In this document: in pieces, positions 1-8,246 of the stretch | Layout of the letters: each line of letters opens with the position of its first letter | Numbering within the stretch: the first letter of the stretch is position 1 | Source of the DNA: Amycolatopsis australiensis | GTDB lineage: Bacteria > Actinomycetota > Actinomycetes > Mycobacteriales > Pseudonocardiaceae | Direction of reading: 5' to 3' | DNA: 64,000 nucleotides | Assembly: GCF_900119165.1 (NCBI RefSeq) | Contig: NZ_FPJG01000006.1 | Coordinates: forward strand, 8,780,001 to 8,844,000 | Made by a program: the position numbers and the translations under genes | Notes under the pieces: generated by a model | Database searches by the model: none | Told to the model about the DNA's origin: nothing | What the model saw: the letters and a program-made list of their open reading frames with translations, nothing else

Positions 1-424
1 TGTCGCCGACGAACTGGTGCTGCAGCGTGAACTGGCCCGGCGTCGCGGTGTCCTTGACCCGCAAGGTGAACACCGCCGTCCGGGTGCCGCCCGGCTCGAG
101 GTTGCCGAAGGGCGCGCGGTAGCTGCTGCCGGCCTGGAAGCAGCCGAGCTCCGTCACGCCGGTGCAGGACACGAGGTCGGCGATGTCGGTGATCGGCGTC
201 GGCGAGCCGTAAATGGCGGCCTTCGCATACGACACCGTGAAATCGCGGTCGTTGTAAATGGTTTCGGAGACGGTGAAAGTCTGTCCCGGAAGCAGGGTGG
301 TGGGACTGATTTCGACCGAACTGGACGGCGGCACCGCCTGCGCGGCGGGTGCCATCGCGATGAACGCCGTGGCCAGTGCGGCCACCGCAGACAGAATCGT
401 GGTCCGTCGCCAGCTTCGTTGCAT
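1..424 (-). CDS. Secreted protein, N-terminal part (runs off the left edge)
   Basis: The minus-strand frame opens with ATG at 424 and stays open to base 1, about 141 codons, so only the N-terminus is present. Residues 1-30 look like a Sec signal peptide: MQRSWRRTTI, then a hydrophobic Ala-rich core ending PAAQA. After that the chain has features of an extracellular beta-sandwich repeat: a segment containing LLPGQTFTVSETIYN, two cysteines near SCTG and GCFQ, and GTRTAVFTLRVKD. This resembles DUF11-type surface repeats, but the family is not certain. No enzyme motif is visible. Start chosen for the signal peptide; the Shine-Dalgarno is weak. Confidence 0.7.
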   Translation of the reverse strand, partial: MQRSWRRTTILSAVAALATAFIAMAPAAQAVPPSSSVEISPTTLLPGQTFTVSETIYNDRDFTVSYAKAAIYGSPTPITDIADLVSCTGVTELGCFQAGSSYRAPFGNLEPGGTRTAVFTLRVKDTATPGQFTLQHQFVGD

Positions 425-561
425 AGTCGTGATCTCGCTGTTCCGGTCCGGGGAATGCCGCTCTGACGGGTACTGCACGGTCTTTGTGGACATCCGACGC
501 TGATCAGTCGTCGCACTCCCGGAATTCGTTACCGCCATCCGGACGTCGCCGCGCACCGCCG

Positions 562-1191
562 TCAGGACGGACGCCAGCGGCCGTTCATCTCACCGGGCCG
601 CGGCGGCGGGCCCGGCAGGTCCGGCCCCTCGCCCGCCGCCAGCCCGCCGACGAGCATCGCCAGGTACCGGCGGCGCAGCTCGGCGGTGCGGTCCGGGTCG
701 TCGACGCGGATCGCCGCGCAGCACTCGAGGATCATGCCGAGGTCCTCGGTGACGGCGTCGTGGCGCAGCCGCCCGGTCTCGCGCGCCCGCTCGACCAGGC
801 GCGCCGACAGCTCACCCGCCCGCCGCGCGTCGTCGCCCATCTCGGCGGTCGGGGTGAACGTGCCGGCGAGGTGGACGGTCAGCGAGTGCACGTCGGCGTC
901 CACCACCCGGCCGAGGAACTCCGTGAGCGCCTTCCAGCCGTCGGGCTCCTCGGCGGCCGCCTCGGCTTCGGCGATGTAGCGGCGCAGGCCGTCGTGGCAG
1001 AGCCGGCTGAGCAGCGCCTCTTTGCTGGGGTAGCGCCGGTAGAGGGCGCTGATGCCGACCCCCGCGCGCTCGGCGACCTGGGAGATCGGCGCTTTCGGAT
1101 CGCGGAGGAAGACCTGGCGGGCGGCGTCGAGGATGACGGAGTCGTTGCGGGCGGCCTGGGCGCGGCGGCCCGGCAGGGCGGTCTCGGGCAT
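562..1191 (-). CDS. TetR-family regulator divergent from epoxide hydrolase
   Basis: A 209-residue TetR-type repressor. The N-terminal helix-turn-helix is clear at about residues 15-60 (VILDAARQVFLRD, then VAERAGVGISALYRRYPSKE). The rest is a helical ligand-binding domain without a recognisable ligand signature. I start at the ATG at 1191 because the longer open frame upstream crosses the operator region and the divergent gene. The gene faces away from the epoxide hydrolase at 1279, and the 87 bp between them hold two matching palindromes, so it probably represses both itself and that hydrolase. The effector is unknown; an epoxide or aromatic compound would fit the neighbour. Confidence 0.88.
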   Translation of the reverse strand: MPETALPGRRAQAARNDSVILDAARQVFLRDPKAPISQVAERAGVGISALYRRYPSKEALLSRLCHDGLRRYIAEAEAAAEEPDGWKALTEFLGRVVDADVHSLTVHLAGTFTPTAEMGDDARRAGELSARLVERARETGRLRHDAVTEDLGMILECCAAIRVDDPDRTAELRRRYLAMLVGGLAAGEGPDLPGPPPRPGEMNGRWRPS

Positions 1192-1208
1192 GCGCCGAGA
1201 GTAACACT

Positions 1209-1254
1209 GGAACGGATCATTCCGCTCTGCTACAGTTCGGAACGAAGCATTCCG
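1209..1254. promoter_or_regulatory. Twin palindromic operators between TetR and epoxide hydrolase
   Basis: GGAACGGATCATTCCG at 1209-1224 and GGAACGAAGCATTCCG at 1239-1254 match at 14 of 16 positions and start exactly 30 bp apart, three helical turns. Each is an imperfect inverted repeat with GGAA and TTCC outer arms. The position between divergent genes, one encoding TetR, makes these the likely TetR binding sites. Inference from position and symmetry only. Confidence 0.75.
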
Positions 1255-1278
1255 TTCCATCATCACGAGGAGCCAGTC

Positions 1279-2976
1279 ATGACGGTCCCCGCCCTTCGCC
1301 CCTTCCGCGCCGAGATCCCGCAGTCCGCCCTGGACGACCTGCAGGCGCGGCTGCGCCGGGCGCTCTGGCCGGACGACCTGCCCGCCGAATACGGCGTCAC
1401 GAACGAGCGGGTCCGCACGCTGGCCGAGTACTGGCTGACGGAGTTCGACTGGCGGGCGTTCGAGGCGCGGCTGAACGCGTACCCGCAGTTCGTCACCGAG
1501 ATCGACGGCGAGACGATCCACTTCCTGCACGTCCGGTCCTCCCGCGCCGGCGCGACGCCGCTGGTGCTGACGCACGGCTGGCCGGGCTCGGTCGTCGAGT
1601 ACCTCGACGTCATCGGCCCGCTCACCGAACCGGAGTCGCCGGACGCGCCGGCGTTCCACCTGGTGATCCCGTCACTGCCGGGCTTCGGCTTCTCGGGCCC
1701 GGTCCGCTCGGCGGGCTGGGACCGCTACCGCACCGCGCGGGCGTGGGCGGAGCTGATGGACCGGCTGGGTTACGAGTCGTACGGCGCCGTCGGCAACGAC
1801 GCCGGGTCGATGATCTCGCCGGAGATCGGCAGGCTGGCGCCGGAGAAGGTCCTCGGCGTGCACGTCACGCAGCTGTTCTCGTTCCCCTCCGGCGACCCGG
1901 CGGAGCTGGCGGACCTGAGCGAGGCCGACCAGGCCGCGCTCGCCCACCTCCAGTGGTTTTACGAGAACATGTTCTCCTTCAACCAGCTGCACAGCCAGCA
2001 GCCGCACACGCTGGCCTTCGCGCTGGCCGACTCGCCGCTGGCGTTGCTGGCGTGGAACGCGCAGCTGTTCGGCGAGCACCTCGACGCGGAGTTCGTCGTC
2101 GCCAACGTGGCGCTGTACTGGCTGACCGGCACGGGCGGCTCGTCGATCCGCTTCTACTTCGAGGAAGCGCACACGGCGTCGCACCCGGAGGGCCCGACGA
2201 CGGTGCCGACCGCCCTGGCGATGTTCGCGGGCGACTTCCAGTCGATCCGCCGGTTCGCCGAGCGCGACCACGCCAACATCGTCAGCTGGCACGCCTACGA
2301 CGTCCGGCCGGGCAGCGGCGGTCCCCGCGACGCGGCCGGCCACTACGCGGCGCACGAGGCCCCGGAGGTCCTGGTGCCCGACATCCGCCGGTTCTTCGCC
2401 GGGCTGGTCCGCCCGTGGCCGCTGCTGGCGTCGGCGCACGAGGCCCTGCGCACGGCGGTCGCGGGGGTGACGGACGGGACGCTGCCGACGCCGTGCGCGG
2501 ACTGGACGGTGACCCAGGTGATCCACCACGCGGGCGGCGACCAGCTGGCGTACGCGGCGTCGATCACCGGCCAGGCGGGCCCGGACTTCAACCCGTTCGC
2601 CCCGTCGGGCGAGCCGGCGGACACGGCGAGTTTCCTGGAGCCGAAGCTGGCCGCCGCGGCGGCGGCGTTCGCGACGGTGTCCCGCGAGGCGACGGCGGTT
2701 CCGACGCCGTTGCCGCAGGGACCCCTCCCGGCGGCGACGGCGGTGGCCGCGGCGGCGTTGGACGCGGCGGTGCACGCGTGGGACATCGCGGTCGCGACGG
2801 GTCAGGCGTCCCCGCTGACCGCGGAGCTGGCCGAGGCCCTGCTGCCGGCGGCGAAGGAGCTGACGCCGCCGTTGCGCGGCTTCGCGTACGCACCGGCGCT
2901 GGACGGCGAAGCGGGCGACGACGTGGTGTCGGAGCTGCTGCGGTACCTGGGCCGCGACCCCGAGTGGAAGGCGTAA
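1279..2976 (+). CDS. Epoxide hydrolase fused to a DinB-like TIGR03086 domain
   Basis: A 565-residue protein with two parts. Residues 1-380 form a microsomal-type epoxide hydrolase: an N-terminal EHN segment (FRAEIPQSALDDLQARL), the oxyanion motif HGWPGS, the nucleophile Asp near residue 174 in GNDAGS, and a late His in GHYAAHEAPE. Residues from about 390 match the mycothiol-dependent isomerase/DinB-like TIGR03086 family (LPTPCADWTVTQVIHH, later HAWDIAVATG), normally a separate small protein. ATG at 1279 follows the ribosome site GAGGAG at 1267-1272. The fusion suggests hydrolysis of an epoxide coupled to a thiol- or metal-dependent step; that link is inferred. Confidence 0.88.
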   Translation: MTVPALRPFRAEIPQSALDDLQARLRRALWPDDLPAEYGVTNERVRTLAEYWLTEFDWRAFEARLNAYPQFVTEIDGETIHFLHVRSSRAGATPLVLTHGWPGSVVEYLDVIGPLTEPESPDAPAFHLVIPSLPGFGFSGPVRSAGWDRYRTARAWAELMDRLGYESYGAVGNDAGSMISPEIGRLAPEKVLGVHVTQLFSFPSGDPAELADLSEADQAALAHLQWFYENMFSFNQLHSQQPHTLAFALADSPLALLAWNAQLFGEHLDAEFVVANVALYWLTGTGGSSIRFYFEEAHTASHPEGPTTVPTALAMFAGDFQSIRRFAERDHANIVSWHAYDVRPGSGGPRDAAGHYAAHEAPEVLVPDIRRFFAGLVRPWPLLASAHEALRTAVAGVTDGTLPTPCADWTVTQVIHHAGGDQLAYAASITGQAGPDFNPFAPSGEPADTASFLEPKLAAAAAAFATVSREATAVPTPLPQGPLPAATAVAAAALDAAVHAWDIAVATGQASPLTAELAEALLPAAKELTPPLRGFAYAPALDGEAGDDVVSELLRYLGRDPEWKA

Positions 2977-3101
2977 GGAGCTTTCGGCGACGGCGCCGGG
3001 TCCCCCCGGCGCCGTCGCTCCACAATGGACTCGGCGCGCTCGCGCGCGGCCGCTCCGAAAACCCTTTGCCCCCAACACTTGGCCGCCCCTACCCTCACCG
3101 C

Positions 3102-3938
3102 ATGACGATCCGGCCCTTCCGTTGGGACCTGGTGCGTCCCGACCAGGTCGGGACGCTCCTCGACCGCACGCCCCCACCACGCCTGTGGTTCCTGCCCGAC
3201 CTCACCGTCTGCGCCGCCAAGGTGCTGGCCCGCTGCGGGGACGGGGAACTCCACTTCGTCGGCCGCTCGCTCGACAGCATGCACGACCTGCTCGGCGGCG
3301 CTCTCGAACGCACCTCCTGGCACGACCGCCTACACCGGCTCCCGCTCTCCCTCAAGCCGCGCGAGGCGTTCGGCCGCCGCGAGACCCGGTTGCTGCGCGA
3401 GCACCTCGCCGAAGGCGGAATCACGCCCCACTCGCTCGCCCGCGGGACCCGGTCCACCGTCTTCGTCGACCTCGTCTTCGAAGGCGACACCTTCACCGAG
3501 CTGTACTACCAGCTCCGGCAGTGGATCGACGACGAACGCGAGGCGTGGCAGGTGATCCGGCGCAAGCTGCGGTTCCTCGGCGTCACGCTCCGCCAGCCCA
3601 CCCGGCCCGGCGCCTGGCGCTGGCAGGAGGACGTCGCCTGGACGCGGGAGCTGCCCGCCTCCGCCGTCCGCAACGTGTCGCTCGCCCGCGACGTCTGGTA
3701 CTACTTCGCCGACGACCAGCCGAAGGTGACGCCGTCGTTTCCGCGGCAGCGGTGGACCGACGAGACCGTCACGGTCCCCGGCCACGGCAAGCCGGTCCGG
3801 CGGGCACTGGCCGAAGCGTTCGCGCTCGTCGACGCCGGACGGTCCGCCGCGGTACGGGACCGGCTCGTGCGGACGATCTCCGGCGAGCCCGCGATCGCCG
3901 GGCCGTGGCTGCGGGCGCTCGTCACCGAACTGCGCTGA
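3102..3938 (+). CDS. Hypothetical protein with a PRTase-like motif
   Basis: A 278-residue soluble protein that I do not recognise by name. There is no signal peptide or membrane helix. The segment STVFVDLVFEGDTFTELYY resembles the PRPP-binding loop of phosphoribosyltransferases (hydrophobic strand, Asp, then Gly-x-Thr), and FVGRSLDSMHDLLGG earlier resembles a paired strand-helix of that fold. The usual second acidic residue of the loop is absent, so catalysis is doubtful. It starts at ATG 3102, 125 bp after the epoxide hydrolase, and is followed 23 bp later by a TetR gene. Confidence 0.7.
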   Translation: MTIRPFRWDLVRPDQVGTLLDRTPPPRLWFLPDLTVCAAKVLARCGDGELHFVGRSLDSMHDLLGGALERTSWHDRLHRLPLSLKPREAFGRRETRLLREHLAEGGITPHSLARGTRSTVFVDLVFEGDTFTELYYQLRQWIDDEREAWQVIRRKLRFLGVTLRQPTRPGAWRWQEDVAWTRELPASAVRNVSLARDVWYYFADDQPKVTPSFPRQRWTDETVTVPGHGKPVRRALAEAFALVDAGRSAAVRDRLVRTISGEPAIAGPWLRALVTELR

Positions 3939-3961
3939 CCCGCGGCCGGTACGGTGTCGCC

Positions 3962-4558
3962 ATGACGCGCAAGGCGGTGGCGGTCCGGCGGGAGGAGATC
4001 GTGCTCGCCGCGCTCGGGCAGATCCGCGCGCGGGGCATCGCCGGCGTGCGGGCCGCCGACGTCGCCAAGGCCCTCGACGTCAGCACGGCCTTGGTCTTCT
4101 ACCACTTCGGCACCCTGGAAGCGCTGGTCATCGAAGCCTTCCGGCACGCCGCCGAGACGCAGCTGGCCGCCCTGCGCGACGAGCTGGACCGCACCGGCCC
4201 GGTCGAAACCCGCCTGCGTGCCGTCCTGGCGCTCTACGGCCCCACCGGCTCCGGCGACTGGCGGCTCTGGATCGAGGCGGGCGCCGCGGCGATGCGTGAC
4301 GAGCGGCTGCGCGCGGTGCTGCAGCGCCTCGACCGGCGATGGCGGGACGCGGTGGTCGCGCTGATCACCGAGGGCGTCGCGGCGGGCCGGTTCCGCTGCC
4401 CCGACCCGTACGGCGCTGCGTGGCGGCTGACCGCCCTGCTCGACGGGCTCGCCGTACAGGTCGTCACGCGCGACGGCACGGTCACCGCCGGCGACTGCGC
4501 CCGCTGGGTCGCGCAGGCCGTGACGTACGAGCTGGGAACGAATCAGCCCGCAAAGTAG
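3962..4558 (+). CDS. TetR-family regulator (BetI-like)
   Basis: 198 residues. The helix-turn-helix lies at about residues 10-55 (IVLAALGQIRARGIAGVRAADVAKALDV, then ALVFYHFGTLEAL), followed by a C-terminal domain with WRLWIEAGAAAMRDERL, typical of the BetI/TetR_C_6 group. It lies only 11 bp upstream of the luciferase-like monooxygenase gene on the same strand, suggesting one transcript and control of that oxidoreductase. Confidence 0.87.
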   Translation: MTRKAVAVRREEIVLAALGQIRARGIAGVRAADVAKALDVSTALVFYHFGTLEALVIEAFRHAAETQLAALRDELDRTGPVETRLRAVLALYGPTGSGDWRLWIEAGAAAMRDERLRAVLQRLDRRWRDAVVALITEGVAAGRFRCPDPYGAAWRLTALLDGLAVQVVTRDGTVTAGDCARWVAQAVTYELGTNQPAK

Positions 4559-4569
4559 TTGAACGTTGT

Positions 4570-5592
4570 ATGAAACTCGGCATCTACAGCTTCGGCGACC
4601 GCGCGCCGGACCCGCGGACCGGCGAGCAGCTGTCCGTCGCGCGGACGCTGGCCAACACGCTGGAGCGCATCAAGCTCGCCGACGAGCTGGGCCTCGGCTT
4701 CTACGGTCTCGGGGAGCACCACCTCGACCAGTACGCCATCTCCAGTCCGGGCACCGTCCTGGCCGCGGCCGCGAGCGTCACCAGGCAGATCACCCTCAGC
4801 TCCGCCGTCACCGTGCTGAGCACCGAGGACCCGGTCCGCCTCTACCAGCAGTTCACCACGCTCGACCAGCTCAGCCACGGCCGCGCCGAGCTGCTCGCCG
4901 GGCGCGGGTCGTTCACCGAGTCGTTTCCGCTCTTCGGCCACGACCTCGGCGACTACGACGAGCTGTTCGAAGAGAAGCTCGCGCTGCTGCTGCGCATCGA
5001 CCGCGAGGACCCGCTGACGTGGTCGGGCAAGTTCCGGCCACCGCTGGAGAACGCGCGGATCCTGCCCCGGCCCTACGGCGAGCACCTGCGCATCTCGGTC
5101 GGCACCGGCGGCCACCCCGAGTCGTCGATCCGCGCCGGGCTGCTCGGCCTGCCGGTGGTGTACGCCGTGATCGGCGGACGGCCGGAGCGGTTCGCCCCGC
5201 TCGTCGACCTCTACCGCCAGGCCGGCGAGGCGGCCGAGCAGCAGGACCTGCACGTCACCATGGGCGCCATCGGCTTCATCGCCGGGAACTCGCAGGACGC
5301 CAAGGAGAAGTTCTACCCGTACTGGCTCGAGACGATGAAGTACGGCGCCCGCGCCCGCGGCTGGGCGGTCCCGAGCCGCGCCGAGTACGACGAATACACC
5401 CGTGGCGCGCAGGCGTTGTTCGTCGGCAGCCCGCCGGAGATCGCCGAGCGCATCATCGAGGTCGGCAAGCTCACCGGCGCCGACCGCTACGCGATGCAGA
5501 TGGACTGGTCCGGCGTGCCGCACGCCGACGTCATGAAGGCCGTCGAGCTGCTCGGCACCGAGGTCCTTCCCTTGGTGGAGAAGGAGTTCTAG
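4570..5592 (+). CDS. Luciferase-like FMN-dependent monooxygenase
   Basis: A 340-residue LLM-class flavin oxidoreductase with a TIM barrel. Family signatures are GFYGLGEHHL near residue 45, the block ITLSSAVTVLSTEDPVRLYQ, and LDQLSHGRAELLAGRGSF. Members take reduced flavin from a partner reductase and oxidise a small organic substrate, not known here. ATG 4570 follows the TetR stop by 11 bp with no convincing Shine-Dalgarno, so translation may be coupled. Its TAG stop shares the palindrome CTAG with the stop of the converging flavoprotein gene. Confidence 0.88.
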   Translation: MKLGIYSFGDRAPDPRTGEQLSVARTLANTLERIKLADELGLGFYGLGEHHLDQYAISSPGTVLAAAASVTRQITLSSAVTVLSTEDPVRLYQQFTTLDQLSHGRAELLAGRGSFTESFPLFGHDLGDYDELFEEKLALLLRIDREDPLTWSGKFRPPLENARILPRPYGEHLRISVGTGGHPESSIRAGLLGLPVVYAVIGGRPERFAPLVDLYRQAGEAAEQQDLHVTMGAIGFIAGNSQDAKEKFYPYWLETMKYGARARGWAVPSRAEYDEYTRGAQALFVGSPPEIAERIIEVGKLTGADRYAMQMDWSGVPHADVMKAVELLGTEVLPLVEKEF

Positions 5593-7316
5593 ACGTCGTT
5601 CCCGGCGATGTAGCCGAACGTCATCGCCGGGCCGATGGTCGAGCCGGCGCCCGCGTAGCTGTGCCCCATCACCGCCGCGCTCGCGTTGCCGGCCGCGTAC
5701 AGGCCGGGAATCACCGAGCCGTCCGGGCGGAGCACCCGTGCCCGGGCGTCGGTGCGCATCCCGCCCTTCGTGCCCAGGTCACCGGGCACGATCTTGAACG
5801 CGTAGAACGGCGGCGCCCACAGCGGCGCGAGGCACGAGTTGGGCAGCACCAGCGGATCCGTGTAGTAGTGGTCGTACGCGCTCGCGCCGCGGTGGAAGTC
5901 ACTGTCCACTCCGGACCACGCGAAGCCGTTGAACCGATCCACTGTGGACTTGAGTGCGCCGGCCGGGACGCCGATCTTCGCGGCGAGGTCCGGGACGCTC
6001 GGCGCCTTGAAGACCGCGCCGGCGGCGTACCACGAGTCCGGCAGCGGCAGCAGCGGCGGCGTGTCGCGGAACAGGTACTTGTTCCGGTAGTTCTGGTCGA
6101 CGATCAGCCACGCCGGGATGTCCGGGTCGCCCGGGTCCCGGTCGTACATCACGTGCACGACGTCGCTGTAGGGCGCGGCTTCGTCGACGAACCGCCGTCC
6201 GGCCTGGTCGACGATCAGGCCGCCGGGCAGGGTGCGCTCGGCCAGGCAGAAGTACGGGTCGCCGGGGATCGGGATGGCCGGGCCCCACCACGCGTCGTCC
6301 ATCAGGTCGAGCGCGGCGCCCGCGCGCAGCCCGGCGCGGTGCCCGTCGCCGGTGTTCTCCTTGGCTCCCACCGTCCACGCGGTGCCGATCGGCTGCCGCT
6401 GGTACTGCGCGCGCATCGCGGCGTTGTGCTCGAACCCGCCCGAGCCGACGATCACACCGCGCCGGGCCCGGACGAGCCCGTCCGGGACGAGCACCCCGGT
6501 GACGGCGCCGTTTTCGACGTTCAGGTCGACGAGCGGGGTGTTCAGCAGCACCGGGACGTTCGCCCGCAGCAGGCCGGCGCGCAGGCCGGCGGCGAGCGAC
6601 TGGCCCATCGTCAGCGGCTTCTGCCCGGCCAGCGCGGCGGCCGTGCCGCGGGCGAGGCATTCGGCGGCGACCGCGGCGCCCTTCGCGTTCACCGCGGCGA
6701 GGTTCAGCCACTTGTAGTCGGCGCTGAACACCACGAGCCCGGGCGGCGTCGCGAGGTAGGGCGGGTTCAGGTTGGCCAGCTCGGCGCCGAGGACGGTGCC
6801 GTCCAGCTGGTCCGGCTCGATCGAGCGGCCGTTCGGCAGCCCGCCCGGCAGTTCCGGGTAGTAGTCGCTGTAGCCCGCCATCCAGCGGAACCGCAGCGGG
6901 CTGTTCGCCATGACGAAGGCGATCATCTCCGGGCCGTTGCGCAGGAACGCCTCCTGGCGCGCGGCCGGCACGTCCGGCCCCACGACGGCGGCGAGGTACT
7001 GCGCGGCCTTCGCCGGCGTGTCCGGTACGCCCGCGGCGAGCAGCACCGGGTTGTTCGGGATCCAGATGCCGGCGCCGGAGCGGGCCGCGGAGCCGCCGAA
7101 CGTCGGCGCCTTCTCGAGCACGACGACGCTCAGCCCGCGCTTGGCCGCCGTCAGCGCCGCGGTCATGCCCGCCGCGCCGGACCCGGCCACGACGACGTCG
7201 TACTCGCCTGCCGGTGGCGCGGCGGAAGCGGGCGTCGCGAGCCCGGACGTCACGGCGAGGCCCACGCCCGCCGCGGTGCCGCGCAGGATCTGGCGGCGGG
7301 TCAGGTCGGCATCCAT
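5589..7316 (-). CDS. KstD-like FAD-dependent dehydrogenase with Tat-type signal
   Basis: 575 residues. The N-terminus TRRQILRGTAAGVGLAVTS is a twin-arginine signal, ending near ASAAP. A Rossmann FAD site follows (VVVAGSGAAGM). The C-terminus carries the conserved block of 3-ketosteroid delta1-dehydrogenases: GDLGTKGGMRTD, then GLYAAGNASAAVMGHSYAGA, then IGPAMTFGY. It likely dehydrogenates a ring ketone, steroid or steroid-like. The Tat signal is unusual for a cytosolic KstD and may indicate an exported relative. ATG 7316 has a good GAGGAG site. An SDR is transcribed divergently. Confidence 0.85.
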   Translation of the reverse strand: MDADLTRRQILRGTAAGVGLAVTSGLATPASAAPPAGEYDVVVAGSGAAGMTAALTAAKRGLSVVVLEKAPTFGGSAARSGAGIWIPNNPVLLAAGVPDTPAKAAQYLAAVVGPDVPAARQEAFLRNGPEMIAFVMANSPLRFRWMAGYSDYYPELPGGLPNGRSIEPDQLDGTVLGAELANLNPPYLATPPGLVVFSADYKWLNLAAVNAKGAAVAAECLARGTAAALAGQKPLTMGQSLAAGLRAGLLRANVPVLLNTPLVDLNVENGAVTGVLVPDGLVRARRGVIVGSGGFEHNAAMRAQYQRQPIGTAWTVGAKENTGDGHRAGLRAGAALDLMDDAWWGPAIPIPGDPYFCLAERTLPGGLIVDQAGRRFVDEAAPYSDVVHVMYDRDPGDPDIPAWLIVDQNYRNKYLFRDTPPLLPLPDSWYAAGAVFKAPSVPDLAAKIGVPAGALKSTVDRFNGFAWSGVDSDFHRGASAYDHYYTDPLVLPNSCLAPLWAPPFYAFKIVPGDLGTKGGMRTDARARVLRPDGSVIPGLYAAGNASAAVMGHSYAGAGSTIGPAMTFGYIAGNDV

Positions 7317-7457
7317 GGCGCACTCCTCGCTCGCGGAACGGCGAAGGTCATGGTGTCGGGACACCCGCAGAACTGGAACGTGTTCTACCCGCATGGAGCA
7401 GCCCCCGGCGTCCGGATTCCGCCGGTGGCCTCAACACATGGCGACATTTGCGCGACA

Positions 7458-7501
7458 AGTTGACTACGTCCTCAATTTACGGGATAACTTGAGGGTCAAC
7501 T
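7458..7501. promoter_or_regulatory. Nested inverted repeat between flavoprotein and SDR genes
   Basis: Outer arms AGTTGAC (7458-7464) and GTCAACT (7495-7501) enclose inner arms CCTCAA (7470-7475) and TTGAGG (7489-7494). The element is AT-richer than its surroundings and lies just upstream of the SDR ribosome site at 7514. Its position in a divergent promoter suggests an operator. Which regulator binds is unknown; the TetR at 3962 is the nearest candidate. Confidence 0.55.
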
Positions 7502-7525
7502 CAACTTCGTTTCGAGGAGGTTCCC

Positions 7526-8236
7526 TTGCCGAAGGTGATCGCCGTCCTGGGGGTCGGCCCGGGACTCGGCCTGTCGATCGCCCGCCGCTTCGGCCACGAA
7601 GGCTTCACGACGGCGCTGGTCTCACGCACGGACACGCGGCACGCGGACTACCGGTCGTCGCTGACCGGCGTCACGACCCACACGTACGCGGCCGACGTGA
7701 CGGACGAAGCCCAGCTCACGGCCGTCCTGGCGCGGATAACGGCGGAAGCGGGCGAGATCGACACCGTCTACTTCGGACCGGCGGACGCGTCCGGGCCGGG
7801 CATCACGCCGCTCACCGAAGCGGGCGCGGACGCGGTGCGCGGCCCGTTCGAGTCGATCGTGGTCCCGGCGGCGAGACTGGTGGAGAAGGTGCTGCCGGGC
7901 ATGCTGAAGCGCGGCTCGGGCGCCCTGCTCTTCGCGGGCGGGTTGAGCGGCAAGTACCCGATGCCGATGCTCGGCACCCTCGCCCCGGCATCGGCGGCGC
8001 TGCGCATGTACGTGCTGACGCTGCACGCGGCACTGCGCGAACGGGGCGTCTACGCGGGCACGTTGACGATCGGCGGCCTCATCGACCGCGGCGACATCCA
8101 CCGCGTGTTCACGGCGCGGGACCACGGGTTCACGCCGGGAGTGCTGAACCCCGACGACATCGCGGAGAAGGCGTGGGAGATGTACGTCGAGCGGAGGGAG
8201 GCGGAAGCGGAGTTCACCGCGATCGCGGCCGTCTAG
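7526..8236 (+). CDS. SDR-fold oxidoreductase lacking the usual catalytic Tyr-Lys
   Basis: 236 residues starting at TTG 7526, placed by a strong GAGGAGG at 7514-7520. The N-terminus VIAVLGVGPGLGLSIARRFG is the Rossmann dinucleotide loop of SDR proteins, and GALLFAGGLSGKYPMPMLG occupies the normal catalytic serine/tyrosine region. The YxxxK motif is not there: after GLSGKYPMP the following helix is APASAALRMYVLTL, with no lysine at the right spacing. It may be a binding protein, a partner of the divergent KstD-like enzyme, or an enzyme with altered chemistry. Confidence 0.8.
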   Translation: MPKVIAVLGVGPGLGLSIARRFGHEGFTTALVSRTDTRHADYRSSLTGVTTHTYAADVTDEAQLTAVLARITAEAGEIDTVYFGPADASGPGITPLTEAGADAVRGPFESIVVPAARLVEKVLPGMLKRGSGALLFAGGLSGKYPMPMLGTLAPASAALRMYVLTLHAALRERGVYAGTLTIGGLIDRGDIHRVFTARDHGFTPGVLNPDDIAEKAWEMYVERREAEAEFTAIAAV

Positions 8237-8246
8237 CCTGGGGATC

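Noticed and set aside
1192..1659. N-terminal extension of the TetR gene to 365 residues
   Set aside because: It would span the twin operators and the start of the divergent epoxide hydrolase; TetR proteins are about 200 residues.
7317..7525. Riboswitch in the leader before the SDR
   Set aside because: The inverted repeats are AT-rich, split over the divergent promoter and lie too far from a conserved aptamer pattern; an operator is simpler.
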